A stretch of DNA of 14,556 bases from RGVD01 sp040403075 (lineage in GTDB: Bacteria > Bacteroidota > Bacteroidia > UKL13-3), in the NCBI GenBank assembly GCA_040403075.1, contig JBBALJ010000075.1:1-14556 (forward strand), read 5' to 3'. Shown here one piece after another: positions 7,888 to 14,556 of this stretch (position 1 is its first letter; the number at the start of each line of letters is the position of its first letter). The position numbers were made by a program, and so were the translations under genes. The notes under the pieces are model-generated. The model was given only the letters and a program-made list of their open reading frames with translations, was not told where the DNA came from and made no database searches.

Positions 7888-8544
7888 TTATCTTGTTCCA
7901 AATATAAAACTCCCCACTCGCACCATCGTGCTTCCCGCTTCCGCGGCAAGCATATAATCGCTACTCATACCCATGCTTAGAATTGAAAGTTCGAAGTTAG
8001 TACTGCTATGACTTTTTAATTTATCAAAAAAGGTTTTTAAGCTTTTGAACTCTTCCACTATTTTATCTTCATCATCTGTATTCGTTGCCATTCCCATCAA
8101 TCCCACAATCTTAATATTTGCCATTCGCTCAAAAACAGGGCTTTGAATCATTTCTTCGGCCTCTGCTTCAGACAATCCAAACTTGGTATCTTCATCAGCA
8201 ATGAAAATCTGCAACAAGCAATTGATAACACGGTTATTTTTATGAGCTTCTTTATTAATCACCTCCAATAGCTTAAATCCATCTACCGAATGTATTAAAT
8301 GCACAAAAGGTGCAATGGACTTAACTTTATTGCTTTGCAGGTGACCAATCAAATGCCACTCCACATCAGCAGGCATTTCGGCTTGCTTAGCCAATAGCTC
8401 TTGCACCTTATTTTCACCAAATGCCCTCTGACCTGCTTGATAGGCCTCCATTAGCATTGGCACAGGCTTTGTCTTACTCACAGCAATTAGTTGCACCCCC
8501 ATGCCTATTTGTTGCTTTATTTTATCAATATTTGCAGCTATCAT
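7888..8544 (-). CDS. YggS/PLPBP-family pyridoxal phosphate-binding protein
   Basis: A 218-residue single-domain protein with the alanine-racemase-like fold, involved in pyridoxal 5'-phosphate homeostasis rather than a known catalytic reaction. The PLP-binding lysine is Lys24 in AVSKTKP. Other family motifs: FGENKVQELLAK, WHLIGHLQSNKVK, the LSMGMSSDYMLAAEAGSTMVRVG phosphate-binding region, and a C-terminal IFGTR. The ATG at 8544 gives the usual N-terminus; an in-frame ATG 81 bases upstream would run through the divergent lipoprotein gene's signal peptide region and is rejected. The plus-strand lipoprotein gene starts only 16 bases away, so the two genes must share or interleave their promoters. 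Confidence 0.93.
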   Translation of the reverse strand: MIAANIDKIKQQIGMGVQLIAVSKTKPVPMLMEAYQAGQRAFGENKVQELLAKQAEMPADVEWHLIGHLQSNKVKSIAPFVHLIHSVDGFKLLEVINKEAHKNNRVINCLLQIFIADEDTKFGLSEAEAEEMIQSPVFERMANIKIVGLMGMATNTDDEDKIVEEFKSLKTFFDKLKSHSSTNFELSILSMGMSSDYMLAAEAGSTMVRVGSFIFGTR

Positions 8545-8560
8545 ACTGTGCGAAATTAAA

Positions 8561-9022
8561 ATGCTTATGTTGAATAATAACAAAATATTTCTATCATTGA
8601 TTTTATCGGCTATTTTGATGGGCATCTTGGCTTGTCAAGATGGAAAACAAAACACAGCCGAAAAACCAAACAACTTGGTATCACCCGAAAAAATGGAACA
8701 GATGCTAAGTGAATTGCATATTGTGGATGCACTTATTAACCAGAAAAGTTTGGCCGCTGATTCAGCAAAAAAACTTTCAACTGATTATTATGATTTCATT
8801 TATAGAAAATATGCCGTGACAGCAAATGACTTTAATAACAGTTTTCAATACTACTTACACAACCCTGCCGACATGGACAGCATATATTTGAAAGTGCTAG
8901 AGAACTTGAATTTGGAAGACCTCAAACTCAAAGAAAACCTAGTTGACTCGTTGCCTCAATCGGCTGTAATAAGCGTGGACACGAACAATATTCAAAGCTC
9001 AAAATTAAATACTGTAAAATAA
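8561..9022 (+). CDS. DUF4296-like lipoprotein
   Basis: A 153-residue lipoprotein with a signal peptide (hydrophobic stretch 9-23) and lipobox GILAC, Cys25. After a short linker comes a helical region of about 45-125: EKMEQMLSELHIVDALINQ, DSAKKLSTDYYDFIYRKYAVTANDFNNSFQYYL, and DMDSIYLKVLENL. This matches the pattern of the Bacteroidota-specific DUF4296 family, whose function is unknown to me. Two nearby ATGs (8561 and 8567) are equally possible; the further upstream ATG at 8501 would add a second hydrophobic segment and overlap the yggS-like gene. The stop overlaps the next gene's start by one base (TAATG), so translation of the pair is likely coupled. Confidence 0.83.
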   Translation: MLMLNNNKIFLSLILSAILMGILACQDGKQNTAEKPNNLVSPEKMEQMLSELHIVDALINQKSLAADSAKKLSTDYYDFIYRKYAVTANDFNNSFQYYLHNPADMDSIYLKVLENLNLEDLKLKENLVDSLPQSAVISVDTNNIQSSKLNTVK

Positions 9023-9633
9023 TGATACTCGAACTGCACTCCAAAAATCCAAACCCCCGCGATTTGAAAAAGGTAATCGACATCTTGAATAAAGATGGGG
9101 TGATTATTTTTCCAACGGATACAATTTATGCCATGGGCTGCAGATTAGATAGCAAAAAAGCCATTGAGCGCATGTGTAAGATTACGGGCAAAAAGGTGGA
9201 GAAGGTAAACTTCTCTTTGATTTGCGAAAGTTTATCCCACATTGCAGAATACACAGCCGTGCTTGATAAAGCTGTTTTCAGGTTGATGAAAAACAACCTA
9301 CCGGGTGCATTTACTTTTATTTTGAAAGCCAATAACAATGTGACAAAATATTTTGCAGGCAATAAGAAAACCATTGGTATCCGCGTGCCCGACAATGCGA
9401 TAGCACAAGCTATTATTAGCGAATTGGGCGTTCCGCTTGTGGCTACCACCATTCACCACGATGATGTGATAGTAGAATACATGTCCGACCCTACTGAAAT
9501 TCATGATAAATTTGAGTACCAAGTGGATTGTGTGATAGATGGCGGAGTGGGTGATATTGTACCATCCACTATAGTTGATTGCACCGAAGAGGAAATTGTA
9601 GTGGTGAGAGAAGGAAAAGGAATTTTGGGGTAG
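9022..9633 (+). CDS. TsaC/YrdC/Sua5-family protein, YciO-like
   Basis: A 203-residue protein of the family that makes L-threonylcarbamoyl-AMP for the tRNA t6A modification. The nucleotide-binding PTDTIYAMGC at 31-40, RLMKNNLPGAFTFILKA at 87-102, IGIRVPDN at 118-125 and the PSTIVD loop at 181-186 are all present. Overall it resembles E. coli YciO (shared FRLMKNN, FILK, GIRVP and VVREG blocks) more than TsaC. The canonical K-x-R-P motif after the first helix pair is replaced by TGKKVEKVNF (55-64). It could be the sole t6A enzyme of this organism or a paralogue with another role. It ends convergently with the efflux adaptor, 101 bases away, with no clear terminator between. Confidence 0.88.
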   Translation: MILELHSKNPNPRDLKKVIDILNKDGVIIFPTDTIYAMGCRLDSKKAIERMCKITGKKVEKVNFSLICESLSHIAEYTAVLDKAVFRLMKNNLPGAFTFILKANNNVTKYFAGNKKTIGIRVPDNAIAQAIISELGVPLVATTIHHDDVIVEYMSDPTEIHDKFEYQVDCVIDGGVGDIVPSTIVDCTEEEIVVVREGKGILG

Positions 9634-9695
9634 CTATAGCTGCTGGTCAGGAGACACAACAACGGACAACTCAACCAATATAAATTTGTATACCC

Positions 9696-9732
9696 ATTCT
9701 CAAATTCTCAAATTCACACATTTTCAAATTGC
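9696..9732. repeat. Degenerate short direct repeats of TCAAATT in a convergent gap
   Basis: Between the convergent genes ending at 9633 and 9735 the sequence carries three close copies of (T)TCAAATT: two spaced 9 bases apart (ATTCTCAAATTCTCAAATTC) and a third after CACACAT. The 101-base gap otherwise shows only a 10-base palindrome near 9634 and no T-tailed hairpin. Confidence 0.5.
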
Positions 9733-9734
9733 AT

Positions 9735-11069
9735 CTATTTCTTCACTTCAAACAATTCTTCACGGCTCACTTTCTTCAGTTTGTCGCCATGTTTTAAGGT
9801 TTTAGAAACAATATTGAAAGGACCACTAATTACTTCATCTTTTTCAGTCAACCCTCCTTTAATTTCAATCCATTTATCGTCTTGAATTCCTGTAGTTACT
9901 GCCTTAATGCTTGCTTTATTGGCATTGTTCACAAACACAACTTCCAAATCGTTCTTAGTTGTCTCAGTGCTTTTGCTGCTTGTTGTCTCAGTACTTGTGG
10001 TATCTAAAGCTTCTTTGTTACGCACAGTTACTGCTTCAATAGGCACTGCTATCACATCTTTTGCAATTTCTGTTTGAATATCTACGCTGGCTGTCATGCC
10101 TGGTTTAAATACACCATTCTTTTTTTGTTTCATTAAATCAGTATAGCTTGAACGAAGTATGCGAATTTTCACCACAAAATTGGTTACTTGATCGCTGGTA
10201 CTTGCAGCACTTGATGTGGCTGAATTGGCTATCTCTGTTACTACTCCCTTAAATTTTCTGTTGCCATAAGCATCCACTTCTACCATAGTGGTATCACCAA
10301 TGCTTACTTTTACGATATCATTCTCGTTCACATCCACACTTACTTCCATATCATTGAGGTTGGCTATGCGCATCATTTCTGTTCCTGCCATTTGAGATGT
10401 TCCCACCACACGTTCGCCTTTTTCTACATTCAATTTAGAAACGATACCACTATTAGGTGCAAATATTTCAGTACGAGTTAAGTTTTTACGAGCTTCTTTC
10501 AATCCTGCTTCAAAACTCTTAACATTAAACTCAGCACCTACAATGGTTTGTCTTGAAGCTTCAACATCAGCCTTGGCAGTTAGGTATGCAGATTTAGATG
10601 CATCAAATTCGGCATCTGAAATTAACTTTTGGTCGTGCATATTTTTGTTACGGCTGAATGACTTTTCTATCTCAGAAAACTTGGCCTCCGACTGCAACAA
10701 ACGAGCCTTGGCATTGGCATTGTTGGCCTTAGCATTGTTCAAAGAGGCCTCCGCCCTATCCAAAGAAGACTGATATAATTCAGGGTCAATGCGGGCTAGC
10801 AACTGGCCTGCATGCACTGAGTCACCTTCGTGGATGTATAACTCTTTTATCTCTCCGCTCACATCCGAACTAATCTTAATTTCGATTTCAGGTTGCACCT
10901 TGCCATTTGCTGAAACAGTTTCGATGATGGTCTTTTTCTCCACCTTTGCCATACTTACTTTTGTGCCCTCATCTCCACCCACCCAACCCGCTTTGCGAGC
11001 TACAACAGCAATTACTATCAATACAACAACACCAATCAACAAGTATATTAACGTTTTATTCTTTTTCAT
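9735..11069 (-). CDS. Periplasmic adaptor (membrane fusion protein), MacA/HlyD-like
   Basis: A 444-residue adaptor for a tripartite efflux pump, linking an inner-membrane transporter to a TolC-type channel. One N-terminal TM anchor lies at about 7-25; then a first lipoyl half (VSANGKVQPEIEI onward, with GEIKELYIHEGDSVHAGQLLARIDP at 72-96), a long coiled-coil hairpin of about 97-200 rich in Ala, Lys and Glu, the second lipoyl half (TEIFAPNSGIVSKLNVEKGE, 200-219), a beta-barrel, and a membrane-proximal domain ending near 435. A Thr/Ser-rich stretch at 356-372 is inserted in the C-terminal part. The layout is MacA-like, suggesting an ABC (MacB-like) partner, but none follows: the next gene downstream is convergent. 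It lies 85 bases downstream of the TolC-like gene. Confidence 0.9.
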   Translation of the reverse strand: MKKNKTLIYLLIGVVVLIVIAVVARKAGWVGGDEGTKVSMAKVEKKTIIETVSANGKVQPEIEIKISSDVSGEIKELYIHEGDSVHAGQLLARIDPELYQSSLDRAEASLNNAKANNANAKARLLQSEAKFSEIEKSFSRNKNMHDQKLISDAEFDASKSAYLTAKADVEASRQTIVGAEFNVKSFEAGLKEARKNLTRTEIFAPNSGIVSKLNVEKGERVVGTSQMAGTEMMRIANLNDMEVSVDVNENDIVKVSIGDTTMVEVDAYGNRKFKGVVTEIANSATSSAASTSDQVTNFVVKIRILRSSYTDLMKQKKNGVFKPGMTASVDIQTEIAKDVIAVPIEAVTVRNKEALDTTSTETTSSKSTETTKNDLEVVFVNNANKASIKAVTTGIQDDKWIEIKGGLTEKDEVISGPFNIVSKTLKHGDKLKKVSREELFEVKK

Positions 11070-11097
11070 TTTTTTAATTTTTAGTTCTTAGTATTAT

Positions 11098-11122
11098 GTC
11101 ACCCTGAGCGGAGTCGAAGGGT
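11098..11122. repeat. Dispersed palindromic repeat (CCCTGAGCGGAGTCGAAGGG type)
   Basis: The TolC-adaptor gap contains GTCACCCTGAGCGGAGTCGAAGGGT, with inverted ends ACCCT (11101-11105) and AGGGT (11118-11122). From memory, this kind of element recurs in intergenic regions of many bacteria, including Bacteroidota. It is far more GC-rich than its surroundings. Degenerate TAATTC/TAATT repeats (11129-11157) flank it on the side of the TolC stop codon. Confidence 0.6.
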
Positions 11123-11154
11123 CTATTCCTAATTCTTAATTGATAATTCCTAAT

Positions 11155-12594
11155 TTATTTTAATGGTTTTCCTTCATAAAAATCAAGGACTTTGCGCCTA
11201 AACACCATTTCGTATTTGGCTTGTAAATAATCGTTTTGAGATTTATTGAAACTATTTTTTGATGAAATATAATCGCTAATGTTCAAAGCACCTAATTCAA
11301 ATTGCTTTTCACTGATTTCATAAGCCTCTTTATTGGCATCCATCGTTTCTTGCGAAGCCTCATAACGCTTGATAGCATTTTTAAAATTCAAATAAGATTG
11401 GTTTACATTTTTATATACATTCAACTTCACTTGTTTTTCGTTTAACTTAGCATTTAACTGTTGGATGTTGGCCTTTTGGATATTGGTATTTACACTCCAT
11501 CCATTAAAAATAGGAACACTTAATGTTAGCCCTAAACTCGTTCCAAAATTCTTTTTAAACTGGTCTGAAAAAGGAGTTTCGACACTACTAATTGGAACAC
11601 TATAAGATGAGGTTGAGAAAACACTTTGTTTGGCTCCTGTACCATCAAGATAATATCCTATAGGCGGATTATTTATAGTTGCATATTGACTTGTAACACC
11701 CAAAGTCGTATAAAACGAACTTGCACTTCCTGTAACACTTAATCTCACACTGCGACCACCAAGGGCTACATAGTGTTGCAAATCAGCTGAGCGCAAGCGG
11801 TGTTGTGCAGCTACCACATCAGGACTACGCTTTTCAAATTCATTATAAATAGCATCCACTGTTTTCACTTCATCTTTCACATCAAGTGCTATTTGGTTTG
11901 GCTTTTCGATGGTATTTTTATCATTAGGGTCAACATTTATTAATTGCCATAGATTTAGGTACGCCTGGTTTAAATTAGCCTGGTTATTAATAATGGAATA
12001 CTCTTCGTTCGACAATTGTGCTTTTAGTTGCAATAATTTACTGCGGTTCAACCCGCCTAAATCATATAATTTTTGTTGTCTTTCTAATATTTTTCTAGTG
12101 GCATCAGCTTGTGAATTAGAAGCTGCCAAAATCTCTGTTTGTTGTAAAACCGACAAATAAGCATTGGCCACATTTAGGCTAATTGTATTTTTAGTATTCT
12201 CTAAATCAAACTGGCTTGCCTTATAATCACTTTCTTTCAAACGCATATTATTAACTGTTTGAAAGCCATTAAACAAAGGCATATTGGCAGAAGCACCAAA
12301 TGAATTGGTTCTAAAAGCTAAATTTTCTTCCGGCAAATTGGTTTTAGGATTAATATTGAAACCCGTTTGCCAATTATTAGTGGCCGATCCATTTATACTT
12401 GGAGCTGCTTGCAATTTACTTTGCAACACATCAGCTTTGGCACTTTGGGTCTGCAACGACTGCTGTTGAATTTGGATATTGCTACTGATGGCCTGATTGA
12501 TACACTCCTCCAAAGTCCAAGATTTTTGGGCTTGCAGGCTGGTGCTAAAGATAAGGGCAAAAGCGCTAATGCTAATTTTGATAAATGTTTTCAA
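11155..12594 (-). CDS. TolC-family outer membrane efflux protein
   Basis: A 479-residue outer membrane channel for tripartite efflux or type I secretion. The signal peptide covers about 1-22 (FALIFSTSLQA before QKSW). Two outer-membrane-efflux (OEP) repeats follow, about 26-225 and 255-475: the first opens with SWTLEECINQAISSNIQIQQQ, and the second carries the long Gln/Asn-rich helices ending near SEKQFELGALNISDYISSK. Length matches the family. The start codon is TTG (12594-12592): an in-frame TAA lies 24 bases upstream with no ATG between, and the signal peptide begins exactly here. It is the upstream gene of the pair with the MacA-like adaptor and probably carries the promoter for both. Confidence 0.92.
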   Translation of the reverse strand: MKTFIKISISAFALIFSTSLQAQKSWTLEECINQAISSNIQIQQQSLQTQSAKADVLQSKLQAAPSINGSATNNWQTGFNINPKTNLPEENLAFRTNSFGASANMPLFNGFQTVNNMRLKESDYKASQFDLENTKNTISLNVANAYLSVLQQTEILAASNSQADATRKILERQQKLYDLGGLNRSKLLQLKAQLSNEEYSIINNQANLNQAYLNLWQLINVDPNDKNTIEKPNQIALDVKDEVKTVDAIYNEFEKRSPDVVAAQHRLRSADLQHYVALGGRSVRLSVTGSASSFYTTLGVTSQYATINNPPIGYYLDGTGAKQSVFSTSSYSVPISSVETPFSDQFKKNFGTSLGLTLSVPIFNGWSVNTNIQKANIQQLNAKLNEKQVKLNVYKNVNQSYLNFKNAIKRYEASQETMDANKEAYEISEKQFELGALNISDYISSKNSFNKSQNDYLQAKYEMVFRRKVLDFYEGKPLK

Positions 12595-12623
12595 AGTTTT
12601 ATTTTTATTTTAATGGCTAAAAC

Positions 12624-12631
12624 TATTTTTG
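12624..12631 (+). promoter_or_regulatory. Candidate -7 box for the deacetylase/glycosyltransferase pair
   Basis: TATTTTTG on the plus strand is an exact TAnnTTTG match, 19 bases before the ATG at 12651. No TTG or TTTG is seen at the expected -33 position. Confidence 0.33.
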
Positions 12632-12642
12632 CTTGACGTTAA

Positions 12643-12650
12643 CAAAAATA
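12643..12650 (-). promoter_or_regulatory. Candidate promoter -7 box for the TolC-adaptor pair
   Basis: On the minus strand TATTTTTG lies 48 bases upstream of the TTG start. It is preceded at 21 bases by ATTG, close to the -33 TTTG consensus. With the plus-strand box it forms a divergent arrangement in the 56-base gap between the two start codons. Confidence 0.42.
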
Positions 12651-13268
12651 ATGTTTCGATACACAATACCGCAATTAGTTCAACTAATGGGCAAATCTTG
12701 CACATGGAAGGTAAAAACCAATGATAAAAAATTGTATTTTACTTTTGATGATGGACCTCATCCAGAAATAACAGCTTGGGTATTGGATGAATTAGCTAAA
12801 TACCATGCCAAAGCAAGTTTTTTTTGTGTAGGAGATAATGTGCGCAAATACCACGAAACCTACAAGCGGATATTGGATAAAGGGCATGCTGTTGGCAATC
12901 ACACCTTCCATCATATCAATGGTTGGAAGCATAACAACAAAAGCTATTTCGATAATATTGACGAATGTGCCAAGTATATTAACTCTTCACTATTTAGACC
13001 TCCTTATGGTAAACTAAGCCTTTCACAACTGAATCACATTAAAAAATCCTATCAAATTGTTATGTGGGATAGGCTTAGTAGAGATTTCGACCCTATGCTT
13101 GATATAGAACAAAGCTTAAATGCCATGAAAAAAAATGTAAGTGCGGGTCATATTTTTGTTTTCCACGACAGTGAAAAAGCCGAAAAGAATTTAAAAATTC
13201 TATTACCGCAACTGCTAAAGCATTTTAGTGAACTTGGTTATTCCTTTGATAGTTTAGCCAACAAATAA
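12651..13268 (+). CDS. NodB-type polysaccharide deacetylase (carbohydrate esterase family 4)
   Basis: A 205-residue hydrolase predicted to remove N-acetyl (or related) groups from a polysaccharide or glycan. All five NodB motifs are visible: TFDDGPHP with Asp33/Asp34; HTFHH at 84-88 (His84, His88 metal ligands); RPPYG at 116-120; MWDRLSRDFD at 138-147; and FHDS with His172. No signal peptide or TM segment is evident, so it may act in the cytoplasm or at the inner face of the membrane. The ATG at 12651 is preferred over the TTG at 12633. It is followed after 2 bases by a membrane GT2 glycosyltransferase, suggesting a joint role in a glycolipid or exopolysaccharide. The exact substrate cannot be read from the sequence. 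Confidence 0.9.
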   Translation: MFRYTIPQLVQLMGKSCTWKVKTNDKKLYFTFDDGPHPEITAWVLDELAKYHAKASFFCVGDNVRKYHETYKRILDKGHAVGNHTFHHINGWKHNNKSYFDNIDECAKYINSSLFRPPYGKLSLSQLNHIKKSYQIVMWDRLSRDFDPMLDIEQSLNAMKKNVSAGHIFVFHDSEKAEKNLKILLPQLLKHFSELGYSFDSLANK

Positions 13269-13270
13269 GC

Positions 13271-14392
13271 ATGCTATACTTAGAACTCATCGCCATTTTT
13301 TTTGTATATATATTTGTTTTAATACAAGTTACACTCTGTATTACGCTGTTAAATCACGAAGAAAACCAAAAAAAGAAATATTTAACAAATGATGAGTTAA
13401 AAAGTCTACCCTTTGTCAGCATTCTCATTCCTGCTAGAAATGAAGCCCATCAAATAACAAGATGTTTGGAAAGTTTTTTTGAGTTAAACTATCCACAATA
13501 CAAATTTGAAGTATTGATAGGTGATGATTCTTCAACTGATAATACGGCAGAAATCGTTCGAAATTTAATTCTATCAAGACCAAATTTCAAACTCATTCCA
13601 ATAACAGAAAATTTAGGGAAAGCGAGAGCGAAGGCTAATGTTTTGGCTCACTTAGCCCATATAGCCAAGGGTGATATTTTAGCTGTAACGGATGCAGATA
13701 TAGCTGTTAAGCCAGATTGGTTAATAACATTAGTGAATGAATTTGACAATCCCAATATTGCTATTGTTTCAGGAACTACCATAGTGAAGGGGGAAACTCT
13801 ATTTGAAAGAATGCAAGGTATAGAATGGCTATATTCTTCAGGATTGTTAATAGCGTTTGATAAATTGGGTTTGAAAGGAACAGCGGTAGGCAACAATATG
13901 GCATTTACCAAAGAGGCCTACTTTGAAGTGGGTGGATATGAAAATATTGATTTTTCAGTAACTGAGGATTTCAAGTTGTTCGACACTTTCCGAAAAGCAG
14001 GTTATGAAACCAAAAACACCATAAAAGTAGATAGTTTGAATTTTTCAACAGCTCAAACCCATTTCAATAATTTCTTGCATCAGCGTAAGCGTTGGCTTAT
14101 TGGAGCAAAAGAATTAAACTTAGTTTGGAAATTTATATTCGTTGTGTTTGGGTCTTTCTATACAATGGTTTTTATTTTGGCCTTCTTCTCTTTGCAATCT
14201 GCCTTGGTGATGTGGGCAATAAAATTTATAGTTCAATCCTTTGTGATTATATTACTTAATAGAAGGCTTAAACTTAAAACCAGATACTTGGATTTATTGC
14301 TGTTAGAACCCTATTATATTATTAGCAGCAATGCTGTACTTGCTTTCTATTTTTCTGCTAAAAAAATGGATTGGAAAAATAGAAATTACTAG
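13271..14392 (+). CDS. Membrane GT2 family glycosyltransferase
   Basis: A 373-residue inner-membrane glycosyltransferase. An N-terminal TM helix lies at about 3-27; then a GT-A domain with VSILIPARNEA (49-59), IGDDSSTDNT (83-92), the DxD motif DAD at 141-143, TED at 231-233 (base), and QRKRW at 271-275, the Q(Q/R)xRW signature of processive GT2 enzymes. Three further helices follow (about 287-307, 309-329, 343-362). This matches PgaC/IcaA-like or hyaluronan-synthase-like layouts, although single-transfer GT2 enzymes with the same signature exist. The start is fixed by the stop of the deacetylase 2 bases upstream. The downstream 164 bases (14393-14556) are AT-rich with no gene or terminator visible. 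Confidence 0.9.
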   Translation: MLYLELIAIFFVYIFVLIQVTLCITLLNHEENQKKKYLTNDELKSLPFVSILIPARNEAHQITRCLESFFELNYPQYKFEVLIGDDSSTDNTAEIVRNLILSRPNFKLIPITENLGKARAKANVLAHLAHIAKGDILAVTDADIAVKPDWLITLVNEFDNPNIAIVSGTTIVKGETLFERMQGIEWLYSSGLLIAFDKLGLKGTAVGNNMAFTKEAYFEVGGYENIDFSVTEDFKLFDTFRKAGYETKNTIKVDSLNFSTAQTHFNNFLHQRKRWLIGAKELNLVWKFIFVVFGSFYTMVFILAFFSLQSALVMWAIKFIVQSFVIILLNRRLKLKTRYLDLLLLEPYYIISSNAVLAFYFSAKKMDWKNRNY

Positions 14393-14556
14393 ATTTTTTA
14401 CTGTTTAGCATAATCTCTTGAATTTATAAGGATTGTAAAAAAAACAAGCATACCTTACACTCGTTTAATTCAAATGTATATAATACAGTTGGATTTTATT
14501 TTTTATCCAATTATTTATTTTACAGCTACTTAAAATCCATTTTGTTGCTAAAAATC

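Noticed and set aside
8501..8560. Upstream ATG for the DUF4296-like lipoprotein.
   Set aside because: It overlaps the start of the divergent PLP-binding protein and puts a second hydrophobic segment before the signal peptide.
9126..9522. Two minus-strand frames within the YciO-like gene, and one at 13648-13911 within the glycosyltransferase gene.
   Set aside because: Each is entirely inside a convincing gene on the other strand and shows no motif.
12633..12650. TTG start of the deacetylase six codons upstream.
   Set aside because: It would overlap the candidate promoters and the ATG at 12651 fits the usual start of this subfamily; it remains possible.
14393..14556. Possible terminator or promoter after the glycosyltransferase.
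   Set aside because: AT-rich with A and T runs but no stem long enough and no exact TAnnTTTG box in the 164 bases.

Overview
The window reads as a chromosomal segment from an AT-rich member of the Bacteroidota (GC by eye in the mid-30s percent). The evidence is a DUF4296-type lipoprotein, Cys-anchored lipoproteins with low-complexity Gly/Asn linkers, an ECF sigma factor followed by a TM-plus-beta-barrel protein, MacA/TolC-type efflux genes, -7 promoter boxes of the TAnnTTTG type, and start codons preceded by A/T-rich stretches rather than Shine-Dalgarno sites. I see no rRNA, tRNA, CRISPR array, transposase, integrase or phage gene, and no broken gene.

Layout: (1) 106-2606, minus strand: phosphohexomutase then acyl-ACP desaturase, ending in a strong intrinsic terminator that starts inside the desaturase stop codon. 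(2) 2746-6305, minus strand: a four-gene unit of ECF sigma factor, a membrane-anchored protein with a C-terminal outer-membrane-barrel-like domain (candidate anti-sigma/sensor), and two tandem paralogous Cys-rich lipoproteins, closed by a clear terminator. (3) 6425-8544, minus strand: a CstB-like persulfide dioxygenase (metallo-beta-lactamase plus two rhodanese domains) downstream of a YggS/PLPBP-type PLP-binding protein. (4) 8561-9633, plus strand: a DUF4296-like lipoprotein overlapping by one base a YciO-like TsaC/Sua5-family protein. (5) 9735-12594, minus strand: TolC-like outer membrane factor then MacA-like adaptor, with no transporter gene following; the gap between them holds a CCCTGAGCGGAGTCGAAGGG-type dispersed repeat. 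(6) 12651-14392, plus strand: a NodB-type polysaccharide deacetylase and a membrane GT2 glycosyltransferase, two bases apart.

The least explained unit is the sigma/barrel/lipoprotein cluster, which looks like a self-contained cell-envelope signalling module. The rest is mostly recognisable metabolism (fatty acid desaturation, sugar phosphate interconversion, sulfur detoxification, PLP homeostasis), export, and polysaccharide or glycolipid modification. The last 164 bases show no gene and the first ~105 bases hold nothing I can assign.
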